Shown here piece by piece: positions 1 through 12,600 of a DNA stretch of 64,000 nt. The stretch is from Opisthorchis felineus (taxonomy: Eukaryota; Platyhelminthes; Trematoda; Opisthorchiida; Opisthorchiidae). The stretch spans positions 62,001 to 126,000 of the forward strand of contig SJOL01007009.1 in NCBI GenBank assembly GCA_004794785.1, read 5' to 3'. The position numbers and the translations under genes were made by a program. Each line of letters opens with the position of its first letter. Position 1 is the first letter of the stretch. The notes below the pieces were generated by a model. That model had not been told where the DNA came from and made no database searches. It saw only the letters and a program-made list of their open reading frames with translations.

Positions 1-3000
1 ATCCAGGGTACATGTATATTCGACTCGCTTTGTGCAGGGTGGACTGTGACGCAACGTAAAGCAAAGACTGAACAAAATTGGTTGACAAACTTGTTATCAG
101 GGAGAAGATACGAAGGAGTGTGGTGCAGGCAAACCTAACGAGGACGCATTAATAGGCAGAGGGATGCATCATTAAACACGTTTAATACCAAGTTTATGAG
201 AACGGCGGAAAGCCATTTCTGAAGACCATTCTGAAATTATTCGAGTTTGCATTATTAAGGAACACACAGCCAACAAAACATTGGCCGAGTTTTTGCACAA
301 ATGGGAAGCCTGACGATTGGGGGTACAAAGGCGGAAAGTGTGTTGAAAAAATCCTGCACCAGAAAAAAACTATCCGAATTAATAATAGAGTGTACAAAAT
401 ACTATCATAGCATACTATTCTTCAGTCAGTTTTCAAATCAGAACTTCCAAGTGGACTTCCAAGTGAACTTTCAAGGCGGCTATCCACTGACTGGATTTTG
501 TAAGCGACAGCCAAAAATATCCTGTTCTCTGCAGGACAAGTGCAAACCGCTGTAAACGATACTTAACTGATTCACTCGCTTCAGCTTCAGCACTTCCCGG
601 CAGCCGTAAAGATAATTCAGTAGTGGAAGGTATCCATGGAAGTCATGAGAAGAACGAAGGTAGCAAACAGAGCTTGTGTTCCATGATTTGCTATCTATTA
701 CAAATCTATATAATACCAGAAATCATGTGAAGGGGTTATGTAAAAATCAAGGGTAGGTACTCTTCAACGAAAGAAAAATAAGAAAAAGACGAAGGAGGGG
801 TGTTGAATGGGATGCATAAGGATCAACGGGTCACGGAATCGAGTGGGTGACATCAATGTCAAACAAGTTTGTGGGACCTGATATTTCGCAGGCCAGCTGA
901 AGTTTAGAGGCCATACAAGTTACTTTTGGACGTAAAGTACTGGGTCATGCAGTCGGATTCAGATAGCATTTGTGATCGACAACAGTCTGCATCGTATCAT
1001 TCGCGATCGGTTCAGAAGTACCCGGTATATCATAATAAAGGCGTGCTCTTTGTCGATGAAACGGCTGGTTTCGGCCAGGCCTGATGCAATTGCACTTGAG
1101 CCTGGTTTCTTCCACTAAGAGACATGCGAGTGTGTTCTCGTCTTCTGTCTCACAGAGGCCTCGTCGCAAGATCAAGGTTTGATGCTCAGCACGAGCATAC
1201 AAATGAGTATTTGCCCAATCTGGTGGTAGAATGTGGGGCTGGAACTTAAACTCTTCATGTGAGTCGTATCAACAGAGTTTATAAGACTTCTGGTTGCTAG
1301 CTCAGCAACCCAGTCACCTTTGAATGGGTGGTGGACTTATATAGACGTGGTTCTTTTTAAATGAAAATTGTTTAGTTGTGTGCTTTGCAGTTTGCATGGT
1401 TTTGTGTACGAAGCGTCCAGCGTATTCGTTCTGCAAGAGTCTTTGTCCTAAAAACTTTAGTTACTCTTGTAAACAGTCGGTGGAGCATATCTTCACTGTC
1501 GTCTCAGTCAGGCATCTAACTAGGTTACGTTTCTGTTGCAGGTACAGTGCTGTCAAGGTGAATATATTGGCTTGTCCATGTTTGCCTTCTGTGGACTTTG
1601 TACTCTATGCTTCCTTTGGTTTTCATTTGGATAGTGACATAGAGGAAATGTAATAGTCCCTTCTGTTCTCGCTCGACAGTAAGCTTAACTATGGTGTGAA
1701 CCAAATTAAAACTGCTCGGCAGATTCTGTGGGCAAGTAAAAAGATTTAGCTCACGCTGCGACGATACGATATAAACCGCCCAACGAGTGCTACTAGTTTT
1801 TGAGTCTCAAGTTTGGTCATAAAATCATTTGCCAAAATGGGATCCAAAGTTGACCTTCGTTCTCCTCGTAAGGATAATCCCTATCTGGTATTGCGGTATC
1901 TAATCTTTCATGACGATTTAGGTGCTGTGAAACCCTGAAAATCTGTGCTATCGTACTACGCAAAGTAGTCACTTAGACGTTACACTTAAGAAGCCGAACA
2001 GGAGTTTCGCTGTGCGTAAAACAACGCGACCGCAGAGGGACCTAGGTATTGATTGTTTCCAGCAATCAGTTTGGCCACGTTCAGTCACGCGCAAAACCCA
2101 AAAAGCCAAATTGCTCAAGTGGAGATTTATCAACAAATGCGGGGAATCACATTGTACACAATAAGAATAGAAGAAAAGAATCAACACTCGGAACAGCTGC
2201 GTTGAACAACAGCGGTTGACATGTAGTTGTACGCTCGCTACAGTCTCTTGTGTTACCAATTAGCTACGTACGTACGTACGTATTGAGACGAGCAGTGTGC
2301 GCATAATCGGTCGATTTAAGTAACACTAGGATTATATCACCGAGCCAATACAAATTCTTCTTGCTTTTTTTAAAGTTTCCAGTAAGCCACACAACGTCTC
2401 ATAAAGTTGATGAAAAATGATTTGACATAAAATGTGCTGCATGCGGCAGTAAATAAATAAGGGCATACTTAAATATCACTTCGTGGCAACCGTGCATTGA
2501 TTTGGTACTACAGACGTGCTTTGCCCTGTTAATAGTCTTCCACTACTCGTATTGTCGGCACATCATGTCCATTGCAAACAATTTCACCAAAGAATGGAAC
2601 GAAATATGTCTAACTGTGATCCGTAGTCTCATTTTGTCTGTCACAAAACTGATGCCAACCAGACGTGTGATCATATAGGTGAGGACGCAATTATGGGGAG
2701 TTTTAGTGTGAACAAAACTGAGTTTAAATCTAAACAGTGCTGAAAACTGAAACTACCCTACAGGAAGACAGCGGCAAATATGTTATGCCACCTGAAGGAT
2801 CTTCGGGGAAATTTACTAAAGCTCCAGTGTGCCAGCTGACTAGAAGGTTGATAAGGAAACCTCTTCGTATTCCACGGCGTGCAGCACTGCTCTCCATGGG
2901 CTTTAACGAGAGGCAGGAGTGACTCACTAATTCGAAAAATTCAACAGGGGAGGATACACGCGGTGACAAATCCTACTGGCAGTTTACGTGTCTTCGACAG

Positions 3001-4110
3001 CAGGAAGCGTCCCTGGTTAAGTTCTGGTGAGGCTCTGGGATGGTTATTCCAAGTTTTCCCGTGCAGGATCGCCAGGGTAAGCCCGTTCCAAAACAAAGGA
3101 AAACCATATTTCTCGGCGCTTCTGCAAATTAAATGGCAGTGGACGCATCTGAGACCATCTTAGAATCGCAATAAGCTCGACTGACGAATGCGTCCCGTGG
3201 GGCTGTCATAAATACAGAGAGGCACGTCGAGTCTGCACGTTTATACTGAGAACCGGCAACAGCGTCTCTGTGTCAGTGCCACCATGTGGTCTGAACCAAG
3301 CAACCAAATCAAATTGTTACCACGATTACTTGGCAAAATACCGAGTATGATAAGTAATCAGTGGAAGTCGTTAGCAGTGAAAGAACTTGGTCTCGTATTG
3401 CTATTCATGGGTCGCCTGTGGAAGCGTAAACAGTCGTAAACCGCCTGAAAGCTAGAGAAAACAGAGTACGCACACGCAAATCACCAATACAGAGGAGAAC
3501 TGTTTCCAATACACTAGACTACAGATGCTCTTGGATGACGGCTGTGGAGTAGTGACCTAAATTTCTGGTTATCCGTTCACCAACAAAATCTTATTTGAGT
3601 GGCAGGCCGATATAAGCTCATTTCCATTCTTCATTCTTTGTATAGTATGTTCATCTAATTTGTCCATGTCCCTGTTCTGATGCAAACTATGGCACACAGT
3701 TTGTACCCTATTCTCCTGCGTGTACATTACACATGTTTTGAAGTTATAATAGAGTTTTATACTTAGTATAAAGAGACTGTAGAGGTAAGAACGCCCGTCC
3801 GACTTTGTACTTTAAAGGGTGGCACCCTTTAGATACTAATTGCCAGCTTTAAGCAAAGCGTATATTCCAAAGCATTTGTTGAGTCAATCGTACTGTTTAT
3901 TACTTGCATAACCTTTGACCGTTACCAGCGGCTAATGCTGTATGCTAATGAACCATCTGTAAATGGGACAAAAGTCCACAGGCAACTCAGTTCTCAATGT
4001 CTGCTCGAATGCAACCCCCTAAACAGGTTCAAAGTTCAGAGGTCGAAACCCCCAAGACACTTTCTCCATCAAGCAGAAACCTGTCCAGCTCGACACTTCA
4101 GATGACCAAA
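1..4110. other. Left flank, no recognised gene
   Basis: This is probably intron of, or sequence downstream of, the minus-strand prominin-like gene. Short open stretches exist on both strands, for example minus 945-1202 and minus 1969-2259. None joins the prominin exons in phase or resembles a known family. A (TACG)n run lies at 2264-2282. Confidence 0.5.
2264..2282. repeat. (TACG)n microsatellite
   Basis: About 4.5 uninterrupted copies of the self-complementary tetranucleotide TACG are present. Confidence 0.9.
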
Positions 4111-4119
4111 ATAGTTGCC

Positions 4120-5295
4120 TTTTCCATAAGTCTGTCATTACACACTGGGCATGCCACCAGGCAGAGTTGTCTTCCGTCGCATTCGCTCTTTAACTTCGTT
4201 TTCCATATGCTCCTTGGGACTTATTTACCTGTCTCAGGGATCAAAATACTCCCGACACAGTCGACCACATACATTGAGTACGCCGATGGTATTGCTTATC
4301 TTGGATCAGATGTTTTAGAAGTGCAAAAGACTTTAAGTAATCTGAATAAATCCGCCGAAAATTTTGGTATGCGGTTCGCACCTGTAAAGCCTAAAGTGCT
4401 GTTGTAAGTTTTGTGGGATCTAGCTCAAACCTCATGCTTGCAGGTGGACTGATCGTTTTGTTGGTAAGTTCGTCTATCTGCGCAGCTGCATTGATCCCGG
4501 TTGACTGGCTGAAGACTAAATCACTTTCCGAATTGGGAAGGTCAAAGTAACGTTTGACAAACTTCGATATTTGTGCCGCTGCTGTGAAACCAGCTTGACT
4601 ATAAGGGGTACAATGCTGCGATCGATCCGTCCTTATTCATGGATCAAAGACGTGGCCGCCGCGTTTGGAAGATCTTCAAAAACTCTGTGTCTGACCGTTG
4701 GTACTTCCGAAGTGTTTCACGGGTCTGGTGGGAAAGTTTCCATAAAAGGTCACTCCCCTCAATGGATCATCTGTTACACTCCACAAGTTATGCTGGGTTA
4801 CGCCTTGTACTTCGTATGCCTCGTAGAGTTCTCCTTACCCAGCCTTGCATCAGATGGAGACGACCCAAGGTTTGTCAGTCCATGACTTTGCATGAAAGCT
4901 TTCACTAGTCTACTGAGTCATGTTGGTACTGTCTGTCTCTCGGGATGGGGGGGGGCACAGGATCAAACAAGCCAACGGTTAGTCATCCTGACAGACAAGC
5001 AGGTGCCACGCAGCCAATGGCGGTCACGCAGCGAATGGCGGTCACCCAGCGAATGGCGGTTTTGCATCAGAGTTATTACCTTCATTCTCACTTCTTGTCA
5101 TGCTGGATAAGCAGATCCATTTGAAGTCAACGAATACATTTGGCCCTCGTCGCCAACAGGTAGCTCAAATTTCCTCATTCACTTTATCCTCGGTGAACAA
5201 AGCTGTTGCAGCTGGAACCAATGCATTTCAGTGCACGGTTTGTGAGATGCAAAAGTGAACCGAACTGAACTGAAATCAACTGAACCGAACACATT
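4120..5295 (+). mobile_element. RTE-like non-LTR retrotransposon, 3' part (reverse transcriptase remnant)
   Basis: Several frames joined by frameshifts read like the reverse transcriptase C-terminal half of trematode non-LTR elements. In order there is a RQSC...LFNFV block (RQGC...LFNFV in active elements), a catalytic box YADG at about 4280, a GMRFAPVKPK block, and a C-terminal region with LRMPRRVL near 4810-4850. The YADG box replaces one catalytic Asp, and stops are frequent, so it is dead. The tail shares a stretch reading GCAGCTGGAACCAA with the 19-22 kb element and ends in an irregular (GAACY)n tract at 5258-5293, as RTE elements often do. The EN domain is absent: 5' truncated. Confidence 0.72.
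5011..5064 (+). repeat. 18-bp tandem repeat, three units, inside an RT remnant
   Basis: There are three near-identical 18-bp units starting CAGCSAATGGCGGT, at 5011-5028, 5029-5046 and 5047-5064. In frame they repeat a six-residue block containing EWRS or QWRS. The homologous place in the other RTE-like copy has a single block, so this looks like a local expansion after insertion. Confidence 0.9.
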
Positions 5296-6157
5296 TTGAG
5301 CAACATGGGTGTCAAGAAATCGAAACCAGTGACTTTCTCGGCCTCAAGATTGATAAGCAGTCAGCGTTTGCAATAATGCTGAACCGCTAAAGGCGATAAA
5401 AACGGCAGATTGATTAGTTTCATCGGTGAACTACTAGTTGAGGTTTTTGAGTACATTATCAAGCAAAAAGGTTTAGGACTCACAATACTGGATAGATGCT
5501 ACAAGGCAGCTGTTGTCCTCCGGCGGCATTTATTATCAGCTGATGTCAGTGTGTATAATTGCTTTAAAAAGTGTTCGTCTTTTATCTACTTCATTGCTTA
5601 TATTAATTCTTTTTGACCAAGTTGGTGACAAGCAATTTCGTTCTTCAGAATTTGCTTGAAATTCAGTAGCGACGTTCTTTTGTCATTATAAACGAAAACA
5701 AAAGATTTGATATCAGTTATAAAAAATGAAAATCCAGTGACCGAAGGCATATTTTACACTTATGAACTGTTCCGTAATAATAAATAAATGCTGTGAGTTG
5801 ACGGTTTCTGGGGCTTGCATTTGTGTAAAAGTTGCTCAAGTGAATATAATGTTTTTCTGGTGGACAAAGTAGGGAAACGTATCAATGTCCCTCAGTACAC
5901 TGGTTGAGCACTCATCATCCGGAAAAGAACAGACACCTCAACATTTCCAACTGTATTATAAATAGCTCCGTTTTTTACAACTCCATAGAGTAAATACCCT
6001 TTGATCCCTTATTTGACTAAAACGTCATTTCTATTAAAAATGCATGATCCAGGTATAACATAAAACAAAAAGGAGCGTAAGACCCAGTTCAGTATTCGTA
6101 GTCACACCCAATCAGTAAGGCGGCTGTTTTTTTACTCGCCTGTTAGCGACAACTTAC
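5296..6157. other. No recognised gene
   Basis: AT-rich sequence, probably intron of the prominin-like gene between exon F and its unseen downstream exon. An open stretch on the plus strand at 5410-5616 has no recognisable similarity. Confidence 0.5.
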
Positions 6158-6656
6158 TTTTCTGCCTCATCTATGGATTCTTGCAACCTTGGTTGCTCTA
6201 TTACAGCTGTCACGTTGACAAGTTGGTCCACACCAACAGAGGGCAGTAATCCGGGTTGTGGACTGGAACCTGTCTGCTTACACTTGACTAACAGACCGTC
6301 GACTACGTCTTTTGGTGTAGGTAAATTCAACAGATCCAGGATACTGGGATCGATGGACTGATTCGCGATGAGGTCCGGCCAAATATACCGAATGTAAAGG
6401 TTAAGAGCCTCATCGGTCATCTTCAGTCCAGAGGGATCGCTCGAATAACGACATGCTTCGTTGCGTCCCACACTGGCGAGTAAAATGGTTGCTCCTCCAA
6501 CCAAAACGACCAGTGGAATTGTGCTACACAAAATAGCTGACAGAATTATTCCACACTTTATATGATGGGTTGAAGGTGGAAACGTATGTGGGATGGAGGC
6601 ATAGGCGGACATTGTGTTTTCGTAGCAGTGTTCCTCCATAAGGTCTTTCCGGATGA
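6158..6656 (-). CDS. Prominin-like exon F: cytosolic loop 2, TM4, start of extracellular loop 2
   Basis: The acceptor is TTATTTATTATCACTTTCAG and the donor is GTAAGT. The exon is 499 nt: two bases completing the previous codon, 165 codons, then two bases, so the next exon must begin with one base. Residues 1-34 form a cytosolic loop longer than usual. TM4 is about residues 35-61. It is followed by a cysteine shortly after TM4 and a second about 50 residues on, the spacing seen at the start of prominin loop 2. Sequons (NQS, NVT) lie in this extracellular part. The continuation was not found below 6158. Confidence 0.82.
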
Positions 6657-9600
6657 CTGAAAGTGATAATAAATAAGCCGAATACTCAACTGCGGTCCTC
6701 TCGTAAGGTGAAGAAATAAATAATAAGCGAATCCAGACTAAAGGAGGACCGTTTTAAATAATATGGGCACCATGAGATAACTTTTCTTGGCAACCAACTT
6801 TGCGAATGGGATAGATGTACTTAATTCGACGTTTTGCTTATTGATGAGATATACCTATAAGTGAATAAATGCAGATGGAGACATGCTTAGACGTTGAATC
6901 ACACAATTATTGCATATTGGTCGCGTCTACGACGGTGACATTTTCAGGTCATGGTTGGTTGCCATATCTGCTGTCCGGGTTGGTACAACCTGGTGTGAAG
7001 ACACAAGAAGTGATCTTCCTGGTATTCCACGAGTGACAATCGTAACCTGTGGGAGATCAATAATATCAGTCCCGTCCAGACGACGAGACAGGTTCACCAC
7101 TGTTACATATTAACAGTGATCGCTGAGGGCAAAGTTCTGCTCGAGTAATCGATGCTTGTAAATTTTTAGGCCGGATTCAGGCACTGGAGTGCTGTTAGTA
7201 AAGGGATGGTAAGAATTTAGTGTATTTCTAGAGTTCATACAATGCCCCTTACCTAATGCTTGGACAAATGCTACCAAGCTCCCTTTGGGTGTTACCTGCG
7301 GTGTGGTTTCTTGAGTAGCACGCAAACGTCCTTCCTGCTGTTTGATTTGTACTCCCATTTACCTGGAATTTTGTCAAATATAGAAGGTCGAACAACTAGT
7401 GAACCGAGTGAGGTGAACACTGTTTTCACCCTCCTTCTTAGCAGTCCACTCCTTGTTCCCCACATGATATCATTGCAGGGAATAGTCCACGTGAAAGAAC
7501 ATACGAAAATTCTATTCTTGCGATATCTTTTTTGATGGCCTCCGAGCTACAACGTCTGCATATGGTAATCTGACTAAAAAGAAGAGCCCCAACCGGATTG
7601 TAATTTTCCTCGATACAACTTGCCTGAGATCACGGTTACTAAGGGACTTCGCACAACTGCGTCAGTTCTTCGGAACACTCTGTTTTATGAGGCTGTAACA
7701 TCTGGGCAGGGATTGTTAAGTGACTGTATTTAAACTTTGTGAGCATCCACAGAAGTCTTATAATTTCAGAGGCTGAAAATATCATTATTGCCTCATTGCA
7801 CACAGTAAAAGCAGATGTGTCACACAGTTTGTCAGAGAATTTTTAACTGTCGGTGTTGCGTGTCATAAGTTATAAAAATATCGTCCAGATGTCGATCTCA
7901 CAGCTTTGGTTGTTTGGAAAATTCACAGCACGCACGGCATCCTGTGTGACGGAGGTGGTTAACAAAGATTGAGATTACCAGAAACCCAATTGTGACATCA
8001 CACACCTGATTACACAGTCGTTTTTTATTTGTGAATGATGTGTTTCCCGGGGCACAGATCGAGACCTCTGGCTATACTGCTGTTGAGTAGTATTGATAGT
8101 AAGTAGTATGCGGATGTAGCCCTAAAAGTCATGTATTGGAACACTTTTATCAAGAGGTACTTTGTTTGCGGTCACTTACATAGTGTCAGCTGCCAGAAAT
8201 ATGTATGAGTTTAGGATAAAGTCAGGAGCCGCAAGTGACACCAGTGTCTTCAATGCTGAGCTTGAATCAAGTAAACCTACCCTACTCGCAGTTTTTGTCA
8301 AGCATTCTAAAATGAAACTGTGAACAGCCTTATCCCACAGCGACAATTAAATCTCCGAAAATGAAACATAAACACCATAGCCAGAATTCCTAGGATAAAA
8401 ATGTGTCACTGGTGCCAGTAAATAAAACGTTTCTGCTTCATACAGCTACACAGTCTAACATAAAATGATCCGTCTTCTATTCACTTTGGGTAGGTCTTAA
8501 TCAGACTATAAAAACACCCCATCCAAGATAGAATATAGTCACATGTTTTTAAATGAGGACTTTCATGTCCGGAATTTCCTATCCATTTGGCATGAGACAT
8601 ACATCACACGTACTTAGCAAATCCCGTTCGTACGCTTCTGTAGCCAGCAAAATGATGTAGATTATTATAACGAGAAGAGCGAGTGTGCATATGATGAGGA
8701 AAAGGTAACCAAGTCCAGCAACGGCCATCCCAGTTGAGTGAACTATACTGATCACTATTGGACTAATTTGATTCACGCTTCTAACAGCCGGTTCACCAAT
8801 ATTGGTATTGATTTCGTCCCACAATTGATTCAGAGCCTGAAATTGTTCGGTGAGGTTGAAGTTGCCTTCGATCTGAAAAGACAAACGAAACTTGACGTGT
8901 TTACACGGCACGTAAACGAAAGTAACCTTGAAGCTGAGAAAGATATACTTTGCATACCACTGTCACACAAAAGTATGAAAATGGCAACTCCTCAAAAAGC
9001 TAAACAGAAAACGAAATAATTCTCGTGAAAGATGTTTGAGTGAATAATATATATGCTGTTTACTGAAGGCAATGCAATAGGCTCCAAGAATCACTATCTG
9101 ATGTACACTGAAGACAGTCTTAGTTAAGAAGAGATAAAATGAAGCATAGTCTGAGTATGACTGTTTAATTGGCAACAGATAATCTATCAGATAACCAAGA
9201 TCCTTGTTACATTTCTTGAGCAATAACGACTTCAATGGTGAACATTGCCACCGTGCGCCAGCCTTAGACAGGCTAGCAATTCGCTGTTACCATTATCTTT
9301 CATGAGTAGGGCCCATGAACTTATAACGTACTGAGGCACATTTTAATTTGCGAACACGAGGTCCAGCTTGTATATCAGTTTCCAATCCCGAATCCAGCAG
9401 GCGGAACACTTCTAATTGACTGATTTCGGCTGTTTGTGTTAACCGTCCGTGCCGGGAACTTTGAGATAATTGCGCGTCCCGCCTAGGCTCCTCTATCTCT
9501 CACACCGACCCAACGATATCGTTTACAGTGATGGTTTTGGAAACCTTTATTAAGGTTGTCGAAAAAGGAAGCTGACATACTCGGCAAATAGTTACAACGA

Positions 9601-12600
9601 GGTTACAAGTGAACATTCGTGAGACCATCATTAACTCTGACTCTAATCAGTATACTCAAACCATAATAAAAATCCAAGTTGTTCAAGACAACATTTAAAA
9701 ACATAAAGATATTGAAAAAAGCTGTGTTTTTGAAAAACGGGTGGCCGTCACAAGTGATGGGGTGGGTGGCTAGCTAAACTGTTTACCACGGGGATGAGGC
9801 CTTAACCTCTGTAATCATGTCTTTCAAATGTCTTTACCTGTGTTCCTGTCTTCCACTTGGTAGTTAAATAAACATGTGCGTAGTCACAGTGACAACAAGC
9901 TGGCTAAAAGTCAACTTGCTTTGACTTCCTTATTTGCCTGACCTCCAAAAACAGATGTCATTGGCGAGCAGATTTTCACCGAATTTATCTATTTATGCAG
10001 CGAATGATGGGGCTTGATAATCTACCTCATCAGTGTTCATTGCAAGTACAAGTTCAAAACTTATTATAACCAAACGTAAAGTTGATCCTTCTCAAAAGTT
10101 AAGATTAGTTTGTGAAGCAAGTCATCGCAAGTTTTTCGCATCACTCGAGGATATATATATATATATATATATACCAAGGAAAAAAACCTCGTAGTATCAT
10201 AAGCCGGCCTCTGCGACACTCAGCTCTCACCAGAAAACAGTTGCTTGAATGACATGTTCCTTTTGTGAATCTGAATAGCGACGAAAGAAGACTGTTTCAA
10301 TGAGGTGGCACCATTTTGAAAGTGTTTTTCAGCTGCAGCACATACCAAACAAGTGATGAGCAAAATTCAAATTCTAAATGGAAGGCACACTATCCACAAC
10401 TGGGTTACATGGATCAGGGTAGATGTGGCATTCAACTGAGGCATTTTGTCAAAGAGTGCCCGGTTTAAATTCTTGAATCAACAAAAATTCAGGCTGGATC
10501 ACTTGCAATGAAAACCTAAAAGGCTGAAGGATTGCCGGTCTGTTGGAAACCACTGATCGGATGTTTGGAGATGCGAGAAACGGAATTCCGGTCAGACGTC
10601 CACCACCTATCTGGCTGAGATATTTTGAAGACATTTGCGATGATATCGGCCACATAACAATCCTTCCTAAACTGCCTGAACGAACGGTGTAATAGTATAA
10701 AATTCACTGTGGAAACAAAAAGAACTGAAGTGCAAGCTATCCGTTAACACCAAGCATGGATTCTCTCTGGAAATCTACAGAAAGCCCACACAATCAGACA
10801 GGTCTTCTCATTCACCCTACGTCAAACGCTCAGTCTTCGGATCATCTGTGAATCTTGTCATGAAACAATGCTCGGATGAGTCCATACGAGCAGATGAACT
10901 GAAATGACTCAGTAGAGCAATACGTCAAATTAAGTACCCCGTAGGATTCATTACCCAACAAATGAGGAAAACGCTACCCGAAACGGTGAAACAGGGAGAC
11001 GAAAACCCGGTGGAAGTACCGTATAGTGATGGAACTTCAGACACCAATCGGGAGATTCTTCGTTATTATTTTATTAAAACATTCTTCCGAAGTGATAAGA
11101 CCTTACAAAGACACTCGGTAAGGGCTAGAAACCATATTGAACCAAACATTGCACAAACTGTCTATCAAACTCCCTGTACAGAACATCCGGCCAGATATAT
11201 GGGCCAGACAACCAGTGGAAATCACGCAACACGCACGGCGTGCGTGTTTTCCTCCAGGAATTCCACTTGAATTTAGAAAACTTGGGCGTAACTCAGCTAT
11301 TGCACTCCACGTACTTTAGTCAAGCCACCAAATCAACTCCGAATGCACACGTATTCTCCAGTCACGATTCAAGCCGGACGTGGAACAGATGTGCACTGAA
11401 GCACGGGAGATCAACACAACCGGACTGCATCAACCTTAGTGATGGCCTGAACCTTGGTAGGCGTAGTGGCAAGAAGTGAAGCAGGATTCTCAAAACTGAC
11501 GCGTCACAGCCAACACAACAACAAACGGAGGTCGATCTCAGCCAAAGTATGTACACAGTCAAGCGTGTACACAGAGCTAACACACATCGACACACGTTGG
11601 TTATATCTGACTACCAACTGATCTCCTGACCACACCAATCAGAAGACATGATAGCGGGCCCAGATGACAATGCACTTGGCTCGTATTCAACTGATTATAG
11701 AAATCTTCGAAAAAGATTGCCCATGGCAATAAAAACGTCAGGTTATAACACTTTATTCTATTGCATTGTGTTTTGATCTTAAACTTTCCAAGGTATACAT
11801 CACATAGAGCTCACCTTGCTCAATAAGATTCGAGTCGAGATTGGACCGAAACTGCTAAGTTACTGGAGTGGTTAAAACTGCTCAAGACGCCTTTAGATGT
11901 GTGTTCTTTCACTACGCTTAACTCAAACTCCTTAAAAATCTACCGGCTTGTATTTTATCATTTTCATCAACGAAAATGATTATCTTTCTTTAAACCACCC
12001 CACATTTACCTTCTGGAAGCATCGGTCGAAACATCGATCTTGTAGTTAGACCAACTAGATGATCAGGTGTTGCAGTAAGGATAACACTGATTTATATTAA
12101 TAAGTAAGACAGCGTCTGACCTTTCTTTCGTGGAAGTCTTTCAGACTTCGGATAAAATTTTGAAAGGGCGCATGAGTGCTGAAGACACCTCACCGGACAC
12201 CCATGACAATGTCCGCTGGTTTTGTATTCCGCCAAATCCCAAAAGCACCAGCAAGCCTGTGAACGTTTTGAAAGAACTAAAGAACAACCCGGATCTGGTC
12301 GTTAGCTAGCCAGATAGAGGCGCAGGAATTCTGGTAATGAATGAAAGATGCTGCGTTAATTGAGGTGACATTGAGTTTTCAAGAGATGGTATTCAGAAAG
12401 TGTTTGAGCGTTACGCACTCTAAAGAAAGTAGAAATCACAGTTGTATCTACAAGTAAATGTTTGACAGTATGAAAACCAATGACTCAACTGTATGACGTC
12501 TGCATGGAATGCCCAACCTCCATAAATTAGAACTACAGGTATGCCCAGCCTTCGTTATGGCCGGTTCTCCTTACCGCTGTACTGCTCTTTCACTGGCTGA

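Noticed and set aside
2700..2890. Minus-strand exon of prominin loop 2 after the acceptor TTTCCTTATCAACCTTCTAG
   Set aside because: In the phase required by exon F the frame has no recognisable loop 2 sequence and no convincing donor; in the other phase it cannot follow exon F directly.
11674..11726. Hammerhead-like core downstream of the 10.6-11.3 kb Penelope fragment
   Set aside because: CTGATTA is not the conserved CTGATGA, stem II does not form, and flanking blocks do not align with the 56 kb copy.
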